Source of the DNA: Euzebyales bacterium
GTDB lineage: Bacteria; Actinomycetota; Nitriliruptoria; Euzebyales; JAHELV01
Assembly (NCBI GenBank): GCA_035461305.1
Contig: DATHVN010000040.1
Span: forward strand, 1-56,895
Direction of reading: 5' to 3'
Length of the DNA stretch: 56,895 bases
Shown: positions 43,655 to 51,365 of the stretch, piece by piece
How positions within the stretch are numbered: position 1 is the stretch's first letter
Layout of the letters: each line of letters opens with the position of its first letter
Position numbers and translations under genes: made by a program
Notes under the pieces: generated by a model
What the model saw: the letters and a program-made list of their open reading frames with translations, nothing else
Database searches by the model: none
Told to the model about the DNA's origin: nothing

Positions 43655-44020
43655 TCAGCGCGGTGCACGCTGCTCCTCGAGCACGTCGCGGAGGACGACG
43701 GCGTTGTTGTGCTGCTGATCGCGTGCGCCGTACACCAGGGTGACCCTGCCCTGCTTGACGCGGTCGACCAATGCGTCCAGAGCATCGCGGCGCTCTTCCA
43801 GCTCGGCGCGGTAGCGACGCTGGAACTGGTCCCAGCGCTGCGGTTCATGGTCGAACCAGCGGCGCAGGTCATCGCTGGGTGCAAGGTCGCGGGCCCAGTC
43901 ATCGATCGCTGCGTCCTGCTTGGACACTCCACGCGGCCAGATCCGGTCGACCAGCACCCGGTAGCCGTCGTTGCGTGTCGCCGGGTCGTAGGCGCGCCGG
44001 AGCCAGATCCTGGCGGTCAT
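43655..44020 (-). CDS. DUF488-family protein
   Basis: The 121-aa protein matches DUF488 of the YeaO type: IWLRRAYDPATRNDGYRVLVDRIWPRGVSK at the N-terminus, WFDHEPQRWDQFQRRYRAEL in the centre, and VTLVYGARDQQHNNAVVLRDVL at the end. The ATG at 44020 gives the family length. Function is not established. It converges with no gene and lies alone. Confidence 0.9.
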   Translation of the reverse strand: MTARIWLRRAYDPATRNDGYRVLVDRIWPRGVSKQDAAIDDWARDLAPSDDLRRWFDHEPQRWDQFQRRYRAELEERRDALDALVDRVKQGRVTLVYGARDQQHNNAVVLRDVLEEQRAPR

Positions 44021-44199
44021 GGCGCGGCGCGTCGGTCGGCGCGTGTGCCGCGCCACGGACCGCAACCCATCCCTCGACACCTCGCCCTTCGCGCCCTGTG
44101 ACTCCTCATGCAGCCACGCTACAAGTGACTGTTGAGCTTTCATGCCGTCAGAGGGTGCGGTGAGTTGGATGCACGTACAGGTCAGCGTTGGCCGAGGTG

Positions 44200-44688
44200 T
44201 CAGCGGACAGCGCTCCAGTCGGCGGCCGGCTGGTCGAGCGTCTCGCACTCGGGGCACTGGATCGCGATGAACCTGGTGGTCTCGATCACGTCAGCGGGGT
44301 CCACCAGGGTGTGGTGTTCGTCGGCCATCGCGGTCTGCCAGATCTGACCCCACCGGTCCGCCACGGCGACCCAGGCGTCGGTCGATGACAGATCGCAGCG
44401 CGTGCGGAGGCGGTGATCGGCCTGACCGGTGATGCGGACGACGTCCTCGGCCGCTGGGCTGGAGGTATCAGCGGCCCTACCGACCAGCCATACGTCGCCG
44501 TCCCAGGTGGCCAGGCGGGCACGGAGCTCCATCAGGTCGCACGCATAGCTCGTACATGCAGCGCACTCACCGGGGTGTGTGAAGAACACAACCCGGTTGC
44601 GACGTGTGTCGCGCCAGTTCAACGGTCGCCCGCTGTCGTCGATCACGTTCTGCAGCCATGGCAGCTGATCGCCGACGTCCATGGTCAT
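44200..44688 (-). CDS. Thioredoxin-fold (peroxiredoxin-like) protein
   Basis: The 162-aa protein has a redoxin-like opening (VGDQLPWLQNVIDDSGRPLNW) and strand VVFFTHPGECAACTSYACDLMELRARL. The CAAC motif and a further Cys stand at the active-site position. The C-terminal IQCPECETLDQP has another CxxC. It may be a thiol-disulfide oxidoreductase or peroxidase. The ATG at 44688 follows GGAGG. It lies just downstream of the SufR-like regulator gene on the same strand, which fits a redox theme. Confidence 0.78.
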   Translation of the reverse strand: MTMDVGDQLPWLQNVIDDSGRPLNWRDTRRNRVVFFTHPGECAACTSYACDLMELRARLATWDGDVWLVGRAADTSSPAAEDVVRITGQADHRLRTRCDLSSTDAWVAVADRWGQIWQTAMADEHHTLVDPADVIETTRFIAIQCPECETLDQPAADWSAVR

Positions 44689-44797
44689 CGGTCCTCCGTG
44701 GTCGTGTCCGCTTCCACTCGGCGGCGCGTCCGGGTGCCGGTCGGTCACGGTCGCGCGATGTCGCCGGTCCCATGATCGCCGCGATCGGCAGCGCTGG

Positions 44798-45457
44798 TCA
44801 CGATGTGTCGACGAAGGCGACACAGCAGCGGTCGGATGCCGGGTCGAGCACGGCGCGCGTGTCGTCGCCGTCGCACGCTGACAGGAGTCCGCGCATGAGG
44901 GCGAGATTCATGCCGCAGACCAGGTCGGCGTGCTCCCGGGCGACGGCGTGGAAGGGGCAGTTGCGCAGGCGCAGCACGTCGCCGTCGCGGTAGGGCTCGT
45001 ATCCGCGGCGGGCCAGGGTCGTGGTCAGATCGCCGGCCGCATCGGTTCCCAGCTCGCGGCCGAACCTGGTCGCGACGGCTTCGACCGCTGCGCGCACCGG
45101 GCCGTCGCCGTCGGCCCGCATGGCTCGGGCGAACAGCTCGCCGAGCAGCCGGTAGTCGCGGGCGGGCAGGCTGACATGGACCTCGGTCGCCGCGCGGGCG
45201 TAGTGCTTGGCCGGGCGCCCGGCGCCGGGGCCGCTACGGCCGTCGCGGCGCGCGAACGACGCCGTCAGGAGGCCCGCATCGACGAGCTTGTCGAGGTGGT
45301 AGGCGGCCAGCGACCGGTCGATGTCCAGCGCCGACGAGATCTCGTCGCGGCTGACCGGGACAGGCTGTGCGACCACGAAGTCGTAGAGCCGTCGCCGGGT
45401 CTGGTCGTCCAGGCTGCACACTTGTGCCAGCTGCACGCCGAGCGCGTCGTCTGCCAT
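44798..45457 (-). CDS. SufR-like winged-helix regulator with Cys cluster
   Basis: The 219-aa protein has an N-terminal ArsR-like winged helix (VSRDEISSALDIDRSLAAYHLDKLVDAGLL). The C-terminal half contains Cys167, Cys181, Cys195 and Cys211/212, in the pattern C-x13-C-x13-C-x15-CC. The Fe-S regulator SufR has nearly the same spacing, so a redox- or cluster-sensing repressor is likely. It is divergent from the DoxX gene. Two palindromes with CTCTA half-sites fill the space between. The ATG at 45457 is preferred over GTG at 45463 by ribosome-site spacing. Confidence 0.85.
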   Translation of the reverse strand: MADDALGVQLAQVCSLDDQTRRRLYDFVVAQPVPVSRDEISSALDIDRSLAAYHLDKLVDAGLLTASFARRDGRSGPGAGRPAKHYARAATEVHVSLPARDYRLLGELFARAMRADGDGPVRAAVEAVATRFGRELGTDAAGDLTTTLARRGYEPYRDGDVLRLRNCPFHAVAREHADLVCGMNLALMRGLLSACDGDDTRAVLDPASDRCCVAFVDTS

Positions 45458-45463
45458 GTACAC

Positions 45464-45510
45464 CTCTAAAAATAGTAGAGCTTGACTTTAGAGATCTAGG
45501 CCTCTAAAGT
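45464..45510. promoter_or_regulatory. Twin CTCTA operators over the doxX promoter
   Basis: CTCTA/TAGAG at 45464-45480 and CTTTAGAG/CTCTAAAG at 45486-45509 are two inverted repeats sharing the half-site CTCTA. A sigma-70-like -35 TTGACT (45482-45487) and -10 TAAAGT (45505-45510), 17 bp apart, are covered by the second site. Repression of doxX by the divergent regulator is the simplest reading. Confidence 0.7.
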
Positions 45511-45545
45511 AAGGTCGTCTTGATTATAGACCGGAGGTGCTCGAG

Positions 45546-45995
45546 ATGACCATGACCACGACCAGCCACCGCACCGACGCGCGTGCCGACCTCACCGAAC
45601 CCGCCGGCCAGGCGTTCCTGCTGCTGCGGGTGGGATTCACCGTCGCGCCGATACTGTTCGGGCTCGACAAGTTTGCCGGCGTGCTCGCCGACTGGCCGGC
45701 CTACCTGTGGTCCGGTGTCGATCAGCTGCTGCCCGGCACCGCGACCGACGTGATGCTTCTCGTCGGCGTCGTCGAGATCCTCGCGGGCGTCCTGGTCGCA
45801 GTCCGCCCGCGCATCGGCGGGTACGTCGTCGCCGCCTGGCTCGCCTGCATCATCGGCAACCTGCTGCTGGTCGGCGACTACTACGACATCGCGCTGCGCG
45901 ACGTCGGGCTGCTGCTCGGCGCACTGGCGCTGGCGCGGCTGGCCAACGCCACGTCGCCGCGCGGGTTGGGCGCATCGCGATCATCCGCCGTGTGA
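45546..45995 (+). CDS. DoxX-family membrane protein
   Basis: The 149-aa protein has four hydrophobic helices and the DoxX opening AFLLLRVGFTVAPILFGLDKFAGVL. DoxX-like proteins are linked to quinone or thiol-stress functions in several bacteria. The ATG at 45546 follows GGAGG, and the GTG at 45537 is too close to it. Control by the divergent SufR-like regulator suggests an oxidative or Fe-S stress role. Confidence 0.88.
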   Translation: MTMTTTSHRTDARADLTEPAGQAFLLLRVGFTVAPILFGLDKFAGVLADWPAYLWSGVDQLLPGTATDVMLLVGVVEILAGVLVAVRPRIGGYVVAAWLACIIGNLLLVGDYYDIALRDVGLLLGALALARLANATSPRGLGASRSSAV

Positions 45996-46151
45996 TGCTC
46001 GACGTGATCACGGTCCGGGTCGCAGGACTGCGCGCGTCGACGTGGGAGGCGAGTGGATGCGCAAGCGCGCGACCGTGACGTGGTCATGCGCTGCTCGGCC
46101 GTCGGCTCGACGAGACGCTGTCTCCGCGGCCCGGTCGGGAGGCGTGGTGCC

Positions 46152-47252
46152 ATGAACCGGTTGGGCGTCGCGGCGGCCCTGGTCGACGGCGCGGTCGTGC
46201 CGGGCGACGTGGAGATCACCGACGGGCGGATCGTGGCGACCGGACGGCGGCCCGCCGGACGGGGTGGGCTCGCCGTGCCGGGCCTGGTCGACCTCCACAT
46301 CCACGGATGCGCAGGCGTGGACTTCCTGGCCGACGGCGCAGCGGGGCATACGACAGCGGCGCCCGCGCTGCTGGCCTCCGGTGTCACCGCCTACCAGCCG
46401 ACGTTTGTCTGTTCGCCGCCGGCCGTCGTGGCCACGGCGCTGGACGAGCTGGCCGCGGCACGGGTGCCCGACGGACCGCGTCTGCTGGGCGCCCACCTGG
46501 AGGGGCCGTTCCTGTCCCCTGCGCACCTGGGTGCGCACGACCCGCGCCATCGGCGTGATCCGGACCCAGCACTGGCGCTCCGGCTGCTCGACGCCGGCCC
46601 GGTGAGCGAGGTGACCATCGCGCCCGAGCTGCCGGGTGGGCTCGATCTGGTGCGCCTGCTCGCCGACCGCGGCGTCACGGTGTCGGTGGGTCACACCGGC
46701 GCCGACGCGGCACACGCACGCGCCGCGTTCGCGGCTGGCGCCCGCGCTGTCACGCACCTGTGCAACGCGATGCGCCCACTGCACCACCGGTCACCCGGCG
46801 TGGTCGGGGTGGCGCTGACGGCGGAGGGCGTGACGTTCGAGCTGATCGTCGACGGCCACCACCTCGATGACGACATGGTCCGGCTGATCTGGCGCGCAGC
46901 CGCGGAACGGGTCGCGCTGGTGTCCGACGGCACGGCGGCGACTGGCATGGCCGACGGCACCTATTCGCTGGGCGAGGGGACCGTGACCATCACCGAGAGC
47001 GTCGTCCGGGGCGGCGACGGTGGGCTCGCGGGGGGAGCCGCGACGCTGGTCGAGGCGGTGCGCAACCTCCACGCGCTGGGAGTGCCTCTGCCCGCGGCCG
47101 TCGACGCCGCGTCGCGTGTCCCGGCGAATCTCATCGGCCGGCGTGACCTGGGGAGGCTGCGGCCCGGCGCTGCGGCGGACCTCCTCGTGCTCGATGACGC
47201 GCTGACGGTGCGGGCGACGTTCGTGGCCGGCCACACGCGGTACGCCGTCTGA
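46152..47252 (+). CDS. nagA: N-acetylglucosamine-6-phosphate deacetylase
   Basis: The 366-aa amidohydrolase has VPGLVDLHIHGCAGVDF (HxH metal motif), LGAHLEGPFLSPAHLGAHDP (NagA signature with the metal-binding Glu), VSVGHTGADAAHA, AVTHLCNAMRPLHHR and LVSDGTAATGM (catalytic Asp). It ends with the usual urease-like barrel strand (GAAADLLVLDD). It removes the acetyl group from GlcNAc-6-P in amino-sugar recycling. No transporter or nagB gene is adjacent. Confidence 0.93.
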   Translation: MNRLGVAAALVDGAVVPGDVEITDGRIVATGRRPAGRGGLAVPGLVDLHIHGCAGVDFLADGAAGHTTAAPALLASGVTAYQPTFVCSPPAVVATALDELAAARVPDGPRLLGAHLEGPFLSPAHLGAHDPRHRRDPDPALALRLLDAGPVSEVTIAPELPGGLDLVRLLADRGVTVSVGHTGADAAHARAAFAAGARAVTHLCNAMRPLHHRSPGVVGVALTAEGVTFELIVDGHHLDDDMVRLIWRAAAERVALVSDGTAATGMADGTYSLGEGTVTITESVVRGGDGGLAGGAATLVEAVRNLHALGVPLPAAVDAASRVPANLIGRRDLGRLRPGAAADLLVLDDALTVRATFVAGHTRYAV

Positions 47253-47690
47253 CCCGCGGGATCTGACGCGCCGTTGACGTCCCGTGCGTTCGCAATCCCG
47301 AGGACGACTGAGGGTCGCGTGAATAGCACACTTGGCCGCGTCCCCGACCCGTCGGTGACGACGACGGCCACTTCCGACCAACCTTGACGCGCTGGGCGCC
47401 CGCGCAGGGCGGGAGAGGTGGCACGCCTGGTCGGACAACGCCTCGCTGGGCCCGTGACGGCCGCCGGCGAGACGCGCAGCAGACCGGCGCGCTGTCTGAG
47501 ATCGTCACGCGGTCACGACCTGCTGCCGGCAGCGAGCAGCACCTGCGATCGCGGTGCCGGCCTTCCCCGGATGCGGGACTCACCGGCCACGTGACGATCC
47601 GGCCGCGGACGTATCAGCAGCCCACGTCGGTGCTCTGAGGTCGTGTCGGCCCGCGCACGTCGCACATCGGCGACCGCGATCCGGCTGCAA
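47253..47690. other. Intergenic stretch without a recognised gene
   Basis: Between nagA and the converging alcohol dehydrogenase gene, I find no frame with a known motif or a good ribosome-binding site in this part. Possible decayed sequence. A direct repeat follows at 47691. Confidence 0.5.
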
Positions 47691-47769
47691 CACCCGATGG
47701 TCAACGCCGGCGCGACCCGGTGAGGTGTGACACCGATGGTCGGCGTCGGCGCGACCCGATGAGGTCTGA
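47691..47769. repeat. Two tandem ~40-bp repeats
   Basis: Copies at 47691-47730 and 47731-47769 share CACC-CGATGGTC, GGCGCGACCCG and TGAGGT-TGA, with a few differences. They lie shortly before the 3' end of the alcohol dehydrogenase gene. No hairpin is evident. Confidence 0.7.
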
Positions 47770-47818
47770 CGATCTGGGGTCCCAGGGCGGAGGACGGGAG
47801 CTCTGGGGCCCCGAACCC

Positions 47819-48876
47819 TCACGGCGAGAACACGACCTTCGGCGTGCCGGCGTCGTGGCGGGCGAAGCGAGCGTACGCATCCGGCCCCTCGACGAGGTCG
47901 ACGACGGGCCCGGTGAGCACGGCACCGGCGACCCGTGGCAGCAGGTCGTCCGCCCGCGGCAGCACCCGGTCGAGGGCCGACCGCGCCGACGCCCGTCCGA
48001 AGCGGACGGTGAGGTTCGTGTCATAGGCCGCGACCGGCGTGAACCCGAACGCGGTGCCGGTCTGGACGGCGATCACCGACAGGGTGCCGCCTGGTCGGAC
48101 CAGGGCACACGCGAGGCCCTGTGCAGCGGTCGTGCCAGCGGCCTCGACGACCGCCGGCGCACCCTCGGCGGCCACCAGCGCCGCCATGATCGCGACGGCG
48201 TCGTCGGGCGTCGCGACCTCGGCACCCAGCAGCGCCGCAGCCTCCCGACGCTCCGCCACCGGGTCGATGGCCAGGACGGGACCGGCACCCGTCGCGGTGG
48301 CAACCGCGACAGCGCACAGACCGACCGCGCCGAGCCCCACCACGGCCAGCGCGTCACCGGCCTTGGTCCCAGTGCGCTCGACGGCGGACCACCCGGTCGG
48401 CAGGTTGTCGGTCAGCAGCACCGCGGCAGTGTCATCGACGTCGTCGGGCACCAGCACGAGGGTGGACCCCGCCAGCGGCACGCGGACGTACTGCGCCTGG
48501 CACCCGTGCAACGCTGGGACGGTGGGGTCGTCGGCGGGACCGAAGCCGAACAGCTCGCCCCGCAGGCACCGGGCGGTCAGGCCGCGGCGGCAGGGCCCGC
48601 AGGCTCCACAGGACGTCGTGAAGGGCACCAGCACACGATCGCCGACGCTGATCCCGTCGACCTCCGAGCCCGTCGCCACGACCTCCCCCACCGCTCGTGC
48701 CCGCACACGACGCCGAAGCGCACCGACTCGCGGCCCTCGTAGGGGTGCAGGTCCGAGCCGCACAGCCCGGCGCGGCGCACTGCGACGACCGCGTCGGTCG
48801 GCGCCGTCACGGTTGGCTCGGGCAGGTTCGTCCGGTGGACCACCCGGCGCACGCCCTCCAGGACCAGCCCGCGCAT
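47819..48876 (-). pseudogene. Zinc-dependent alcohol dehydrogenase with a frameshift
   Basis: From ATG 48876 (good GGAGGTG site) the frame gives LCGSDLHPYEGRE and VVCGHE, the catalytic zinc Cys and the GHE motif. Near 48690 the continuation shifts frame to VGEVVATGSEVDGISVGDRV. It then has four structural-zinc cysteines (TSCGACGPCRRGLTARC), the NAD-binding VVGLGAVGLCAVAV, and the C-terminus VVFSP. One base is missing relative to HEAVGEVV. The product is a medium-chain dehydrogenase if the shift is a sequence error. Confidence 0.8.
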
Positions 48877-48907
48877 CACACCTCCATGGCTCGGCTGCCA
48901 CACGCTA

Positions 48908-48957
48908 CTGCCAGAAGGGTGGCAGCAGTGGTGGGGCTCCTGCCACACAGGTGGCAG
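48908..48957. promoter_or_regulatory. Twin 18-bp operators
   Basis: CTGCCAGAAGGGTGGCAG at 48908-48925 and CTGCCACACAGGTGGCAG at 48940-48957 share the arms CTGCCA/TGGCAG. Their centres are 32 bp apart, about three helical turns. They lie between the dehydrogenase and VOC starts and are likely bound by the WYL regulator encoded at 49406. Confidence 0.75.
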
Positions 48958-49011
48958 CAGGGGTCGGCGATGGTGGCGACATCGCACAGACGGACCACGA
49001 AAGGACCCGCG

Positions 49012-49419
49012 ATGTCACATCCCCACATGGTGCCCCTGCTGATCACCGAGGCACTGCCGGCGACCCGCGACTTCTACGTCGACGAGCTCGGCTGCACGGT
49101 CGTCATCGAGCAGGGCGCGTACCTGCAGATCCGCTTCGGCGACGATCCCGACACCCGCGAGCTCGCCTTCATGGCACCGGACCCGCCGGGCGGCCCGATG
49201 GCCGGCGTGCCGGTCTTCAGAGGTGGCCTGGTCGTGTCGATCGCCGTCGACGACGCCGACAAGTACCGCGAGGTCCTGGCCACGCGGGGCGTCGACACCC
49301 CGGAGGCAACCGACAAGCCGTGGGGATGGCGCAGCTTCGTCCTGCGCGACCCCAACGGGGTGGTGTTGGATTTCTTCCACGCCATCGCCGAGGATGCCGC
49401 ACAGGATGCGTCGAGCTGA
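49012..49419 (+). CDS. VOC-family (glyoxalase-like) protein
   Basis: The 135-aa protein consists of two beta-alpha-beta modules. It has ALPATRDFYVDELGCTVV, LQIRFGDD and the final WGWRSFVLRDPNGVVLDFFHAI, the standard VOC C-terminal motif. It overlaps the WYL regulator gene by 14 bases and lies downstream of twin operators shared with a dehydrogenase gene. A role in aldehyde or small-electrophile detoxification together with that dehydrogenase is a guess. Confidence 0.88.
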   Translation: MSHPHMVPLLITEALPATRDFYVDELGCTVVIEQGAYLQIRFGDDPDTRELAFMAPDPPGGPMAGVPVFRGGLVVSIAVDDADKYREVLATRGVDTPEATDKPWGWRSFVLRDPNGVVLDFFHAIAEDAAQDASS

Positions 49420-50098
49420 CCGGCTGTTCTCCATCGTCCTCGAGCTACGCCGCCGTCCGGTCACGACGGCGGCGCAGCTCGGTGAGCACCTCGAGGTGTC
49501 GGTGCGGACGGTGTACCGCGACATCGCGGACCTCATCGGTGCCGGCATCCCGATCGAGGGTGAGGCGGGCGTCGGCTACCGGCTGGGCGGCGACTTCGAG
49601 CTCCCACCGCTGATGTTCACCGTGGCGGAGGTCCAGGCACTGGTGCTAGGGGCCCGCATGGTCGAGGCCTGGGGCGACCCGCGGCTGCGCACCGCGGCCC
49701 GCAGTTCGCTACGCAAGGTCGAGGCCGTGCTGCCGCCGACCCAGCGCCACCGCGTGGCCGACACCGCGATGTACGCCGTGTCGTTCTGGGTGCCCGACGA
49801 GCCGCGCGAGACGCTTGGCATCGTGCGTGAAGCGATCGACCGCCAGCGCCGGCTGGCCATCAGCTACACCCGCGGCGACGGTGACACGACCAAGCGGGTC
49901 ATCCGACCGCTCGCGCTGTTCTTCTGGGGCCGCCAGTGGACCATCGGGGCGTGGTGCGAACTGCGTCAGGACCACCGCAGCTTCCGCGTCGACCGCATCA
50001 CGTCCATCGACACCCTGGATGACACCTTCGAGCACGAGCCCCCGGTGACGCTCGACGACTTCCGCGCCTCGATCGACCGCGACGCCGACGGGACCTGA
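49406..50098 (+). CDS. WYL-domain (YafY-like) transcriptional regulator
   Basis: The 230-aa protein has an N-terminal DeoR/HTH_11 domain (RADRLFSIVLELRRRPVTTAAQLGEHLEVSVRTVYRDI). The WYL sensor domain follows (LALFFWGRQWTIGAWCELRQDHRSFRVDRI). The ATG at 49406 gives the typical YafY start, and an ATG at 49394 is possible. It is translated with the VOC gene and probably binds the twin palindromes at 48908-48957, controlling both divergent transcripts. Confidence 0.93.
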   Translation: MRRADRLFSIVLELRRRPVTTAAQLGEHLEVSVRTVYRDIADLIGAGIPIEGEAGVGYRLGGDFELPPLMFTVAEVQALVLGARMVEAWGDPRLRTAARSSLRKVEAVLPPTQRHRVADTAMYAVSFWVPDEPRETLGIVREAIDRQRRLAISYTRGDGDTTKRVIRPLALFFWGRQWTIGAWCELRQDHRSFRVDRITSIDTLDDTFEHEPPVTLDDFRASIDRDADGT

Positions 50099-50106
50099 TC
50101 CACCCT

Positions 50107-50206
50107 CCGGGGAGCCACCGCACCACATCGGTAGCCTGCCTCCCCACACCCGCCCCGTGCCCGCCGTCCGGGGAGCCACCGCACCACACCGGTGACCTGC
50201 CTCCCC
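50107..50206. repeat. Doublet of REP-like hairpin repeats (copies 3 and 4)
   Basis: Units at 50107-50145 and 50168-50206 run CCGGGGAGCCACCGCACCAC and end in CTCCCC. They are almost identical to each other and closely similar to 14139-14236 and 56244-56282. They start 9 bases after the WYL gene stop. Confidence 0.8.
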
Positions 50207-50266
50207 ACGCCCGGAGGCACTAGCATCGCTGGCCGATCCTCGACCTTCCTCTGCAGCGAGCTGATC

Positions 50267-51289
50267 GTGACCCGACCAGTGATCATCGCCCACCGCGGGG
50301 CCAGCGGTCACCGGCCGGAGCACACGCTCGCCGGGTACGAGCTGGCGATCGCGATGGGTGCCGACTTCATCGAGCCCGACGTCGTGCCGACACGCGACGG
50401 CGCGTTGGTGGTCCGCCACGACAACGAGTTGTCGGCCACCACCGACGTCGCCGACCGCCCCGAGCTCGCCGACCGGAAGACGACGAAGACCGTCGACGGC
50501 CGGCAGCTGATCGGCTGGTTCGTCGAGGACCTGACGCTCGACGAGGTCAGGACGCTGCGCGCCCGCGAACGCATCCCGCACGTGCGTCCGGCCAACACCG
50601 CCTTCGACGGGATGTTCCAGATCGCCACGCTCGACGAGGTCCTCGCGCTCGCCACGACGGCGCACGTCGGCGTCTACCCCGAGACGAAGAACCCCACCTA
50701 CTTCGCCGAGCTGGGCCTGGCGCTCGAGGAACCGCTGGTCGCGGCCCTGCACGCCGCCGGGTTCACCGGCCGCGACGCGCCCGTCTACATCCAGTCGTTC
50801 GAGGTCGACAACCTGCGCCGCCTGCGGACCATGACCGACCTGCCGTTGGTCCAACTGCTGTCGTCGGACGGTCAGCCGCCGGACGTCGTCGCAGCGGGTG
50901 GCGATCTCAGCTACCCCGACATGGCGACCGTGGCCGGCCTGGCCGAGATCGCCACGTATGCCGACGGCATCGGCCCGCACAAGACCGTGCTGGTCCCTAC
51001 CGGCGACGACGGCGCGTCCGGCACGCCGACCACGGTCGTCGACGACGCCCACGCCGTTGGCCTGGTGGTCCACGCGTGGACGTTCCGCAACGAGCACGCC
51101 TTCCTACCGGCCGACCTGCACGCCGCGGCCGGTGACGTCGACGGGCTCGCCGCGACCGCGACGGGTCTGGCACCGGACGAGTACCGACGGTTCTTCGACC
51201 TGGGCGTCGACGGCGTGTTCAGCGACCACACGGACATGGCGGTGGCGGTGCGTCACGCCTGGCTGCGGGATCAGCACACAACCGCGTAA
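50267..51289 (+). CDS. Glycerophosphodiester phosphodiesterase
   Basis: The 340-aa protein of the GlpQ type has VIIAHRGASGHRPEHTLAGYELAI (catalytic His and Glu), IEPDVVPTRDGALVVRHDNEL (metal ligands and second catalytic His), VGVYPETKNP and the C-terminal GVFSDH. It hydrolyses glycerophosphodiesters to glycerol-3-phosphate and an alcohol. With the GTG at 50267 no signal peptide is present, so a cytoplasmic location is predicted, unlike periplasmic GlpQ. Confidence 0.93.
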   Translation: MTRPVIIAHRGASGHRPEHTLAGYELAIAMGADFIEPDVVPTRDGALVVRHDNELSATTDVADRPELADRKTTKTVDGRQLIGWFVEDLTLDEVRTLRARERIPHVRPANTAFDGMFQIATLDEVLALATTAHVGVYPETKNPTYFAELGLALEEPLVAALHAAGFTGRDAPVYIQSFEVDNLRRLRTMTDLPLVQLLSSDGQPPDVVAAGGDLSYPDMATVAGLAEIATYADGIGPHKTVLVPTGDDGASGTPTTVVDDAHAVGLVVHAWTFRNEHAFLPADLHAAAGDVDGLAATATGLAPDEYRRFFDLGVDGVFSDHTDMAVAVRHAWLRDQHTTA

Positions 51290-51365
51290 CGACTCCGCAA
51301 CAGCCGTGCCACTTCACGGGTGGACGGTTGGCATCACACGGTCGCAGGGGTGATCATTGGGACCC

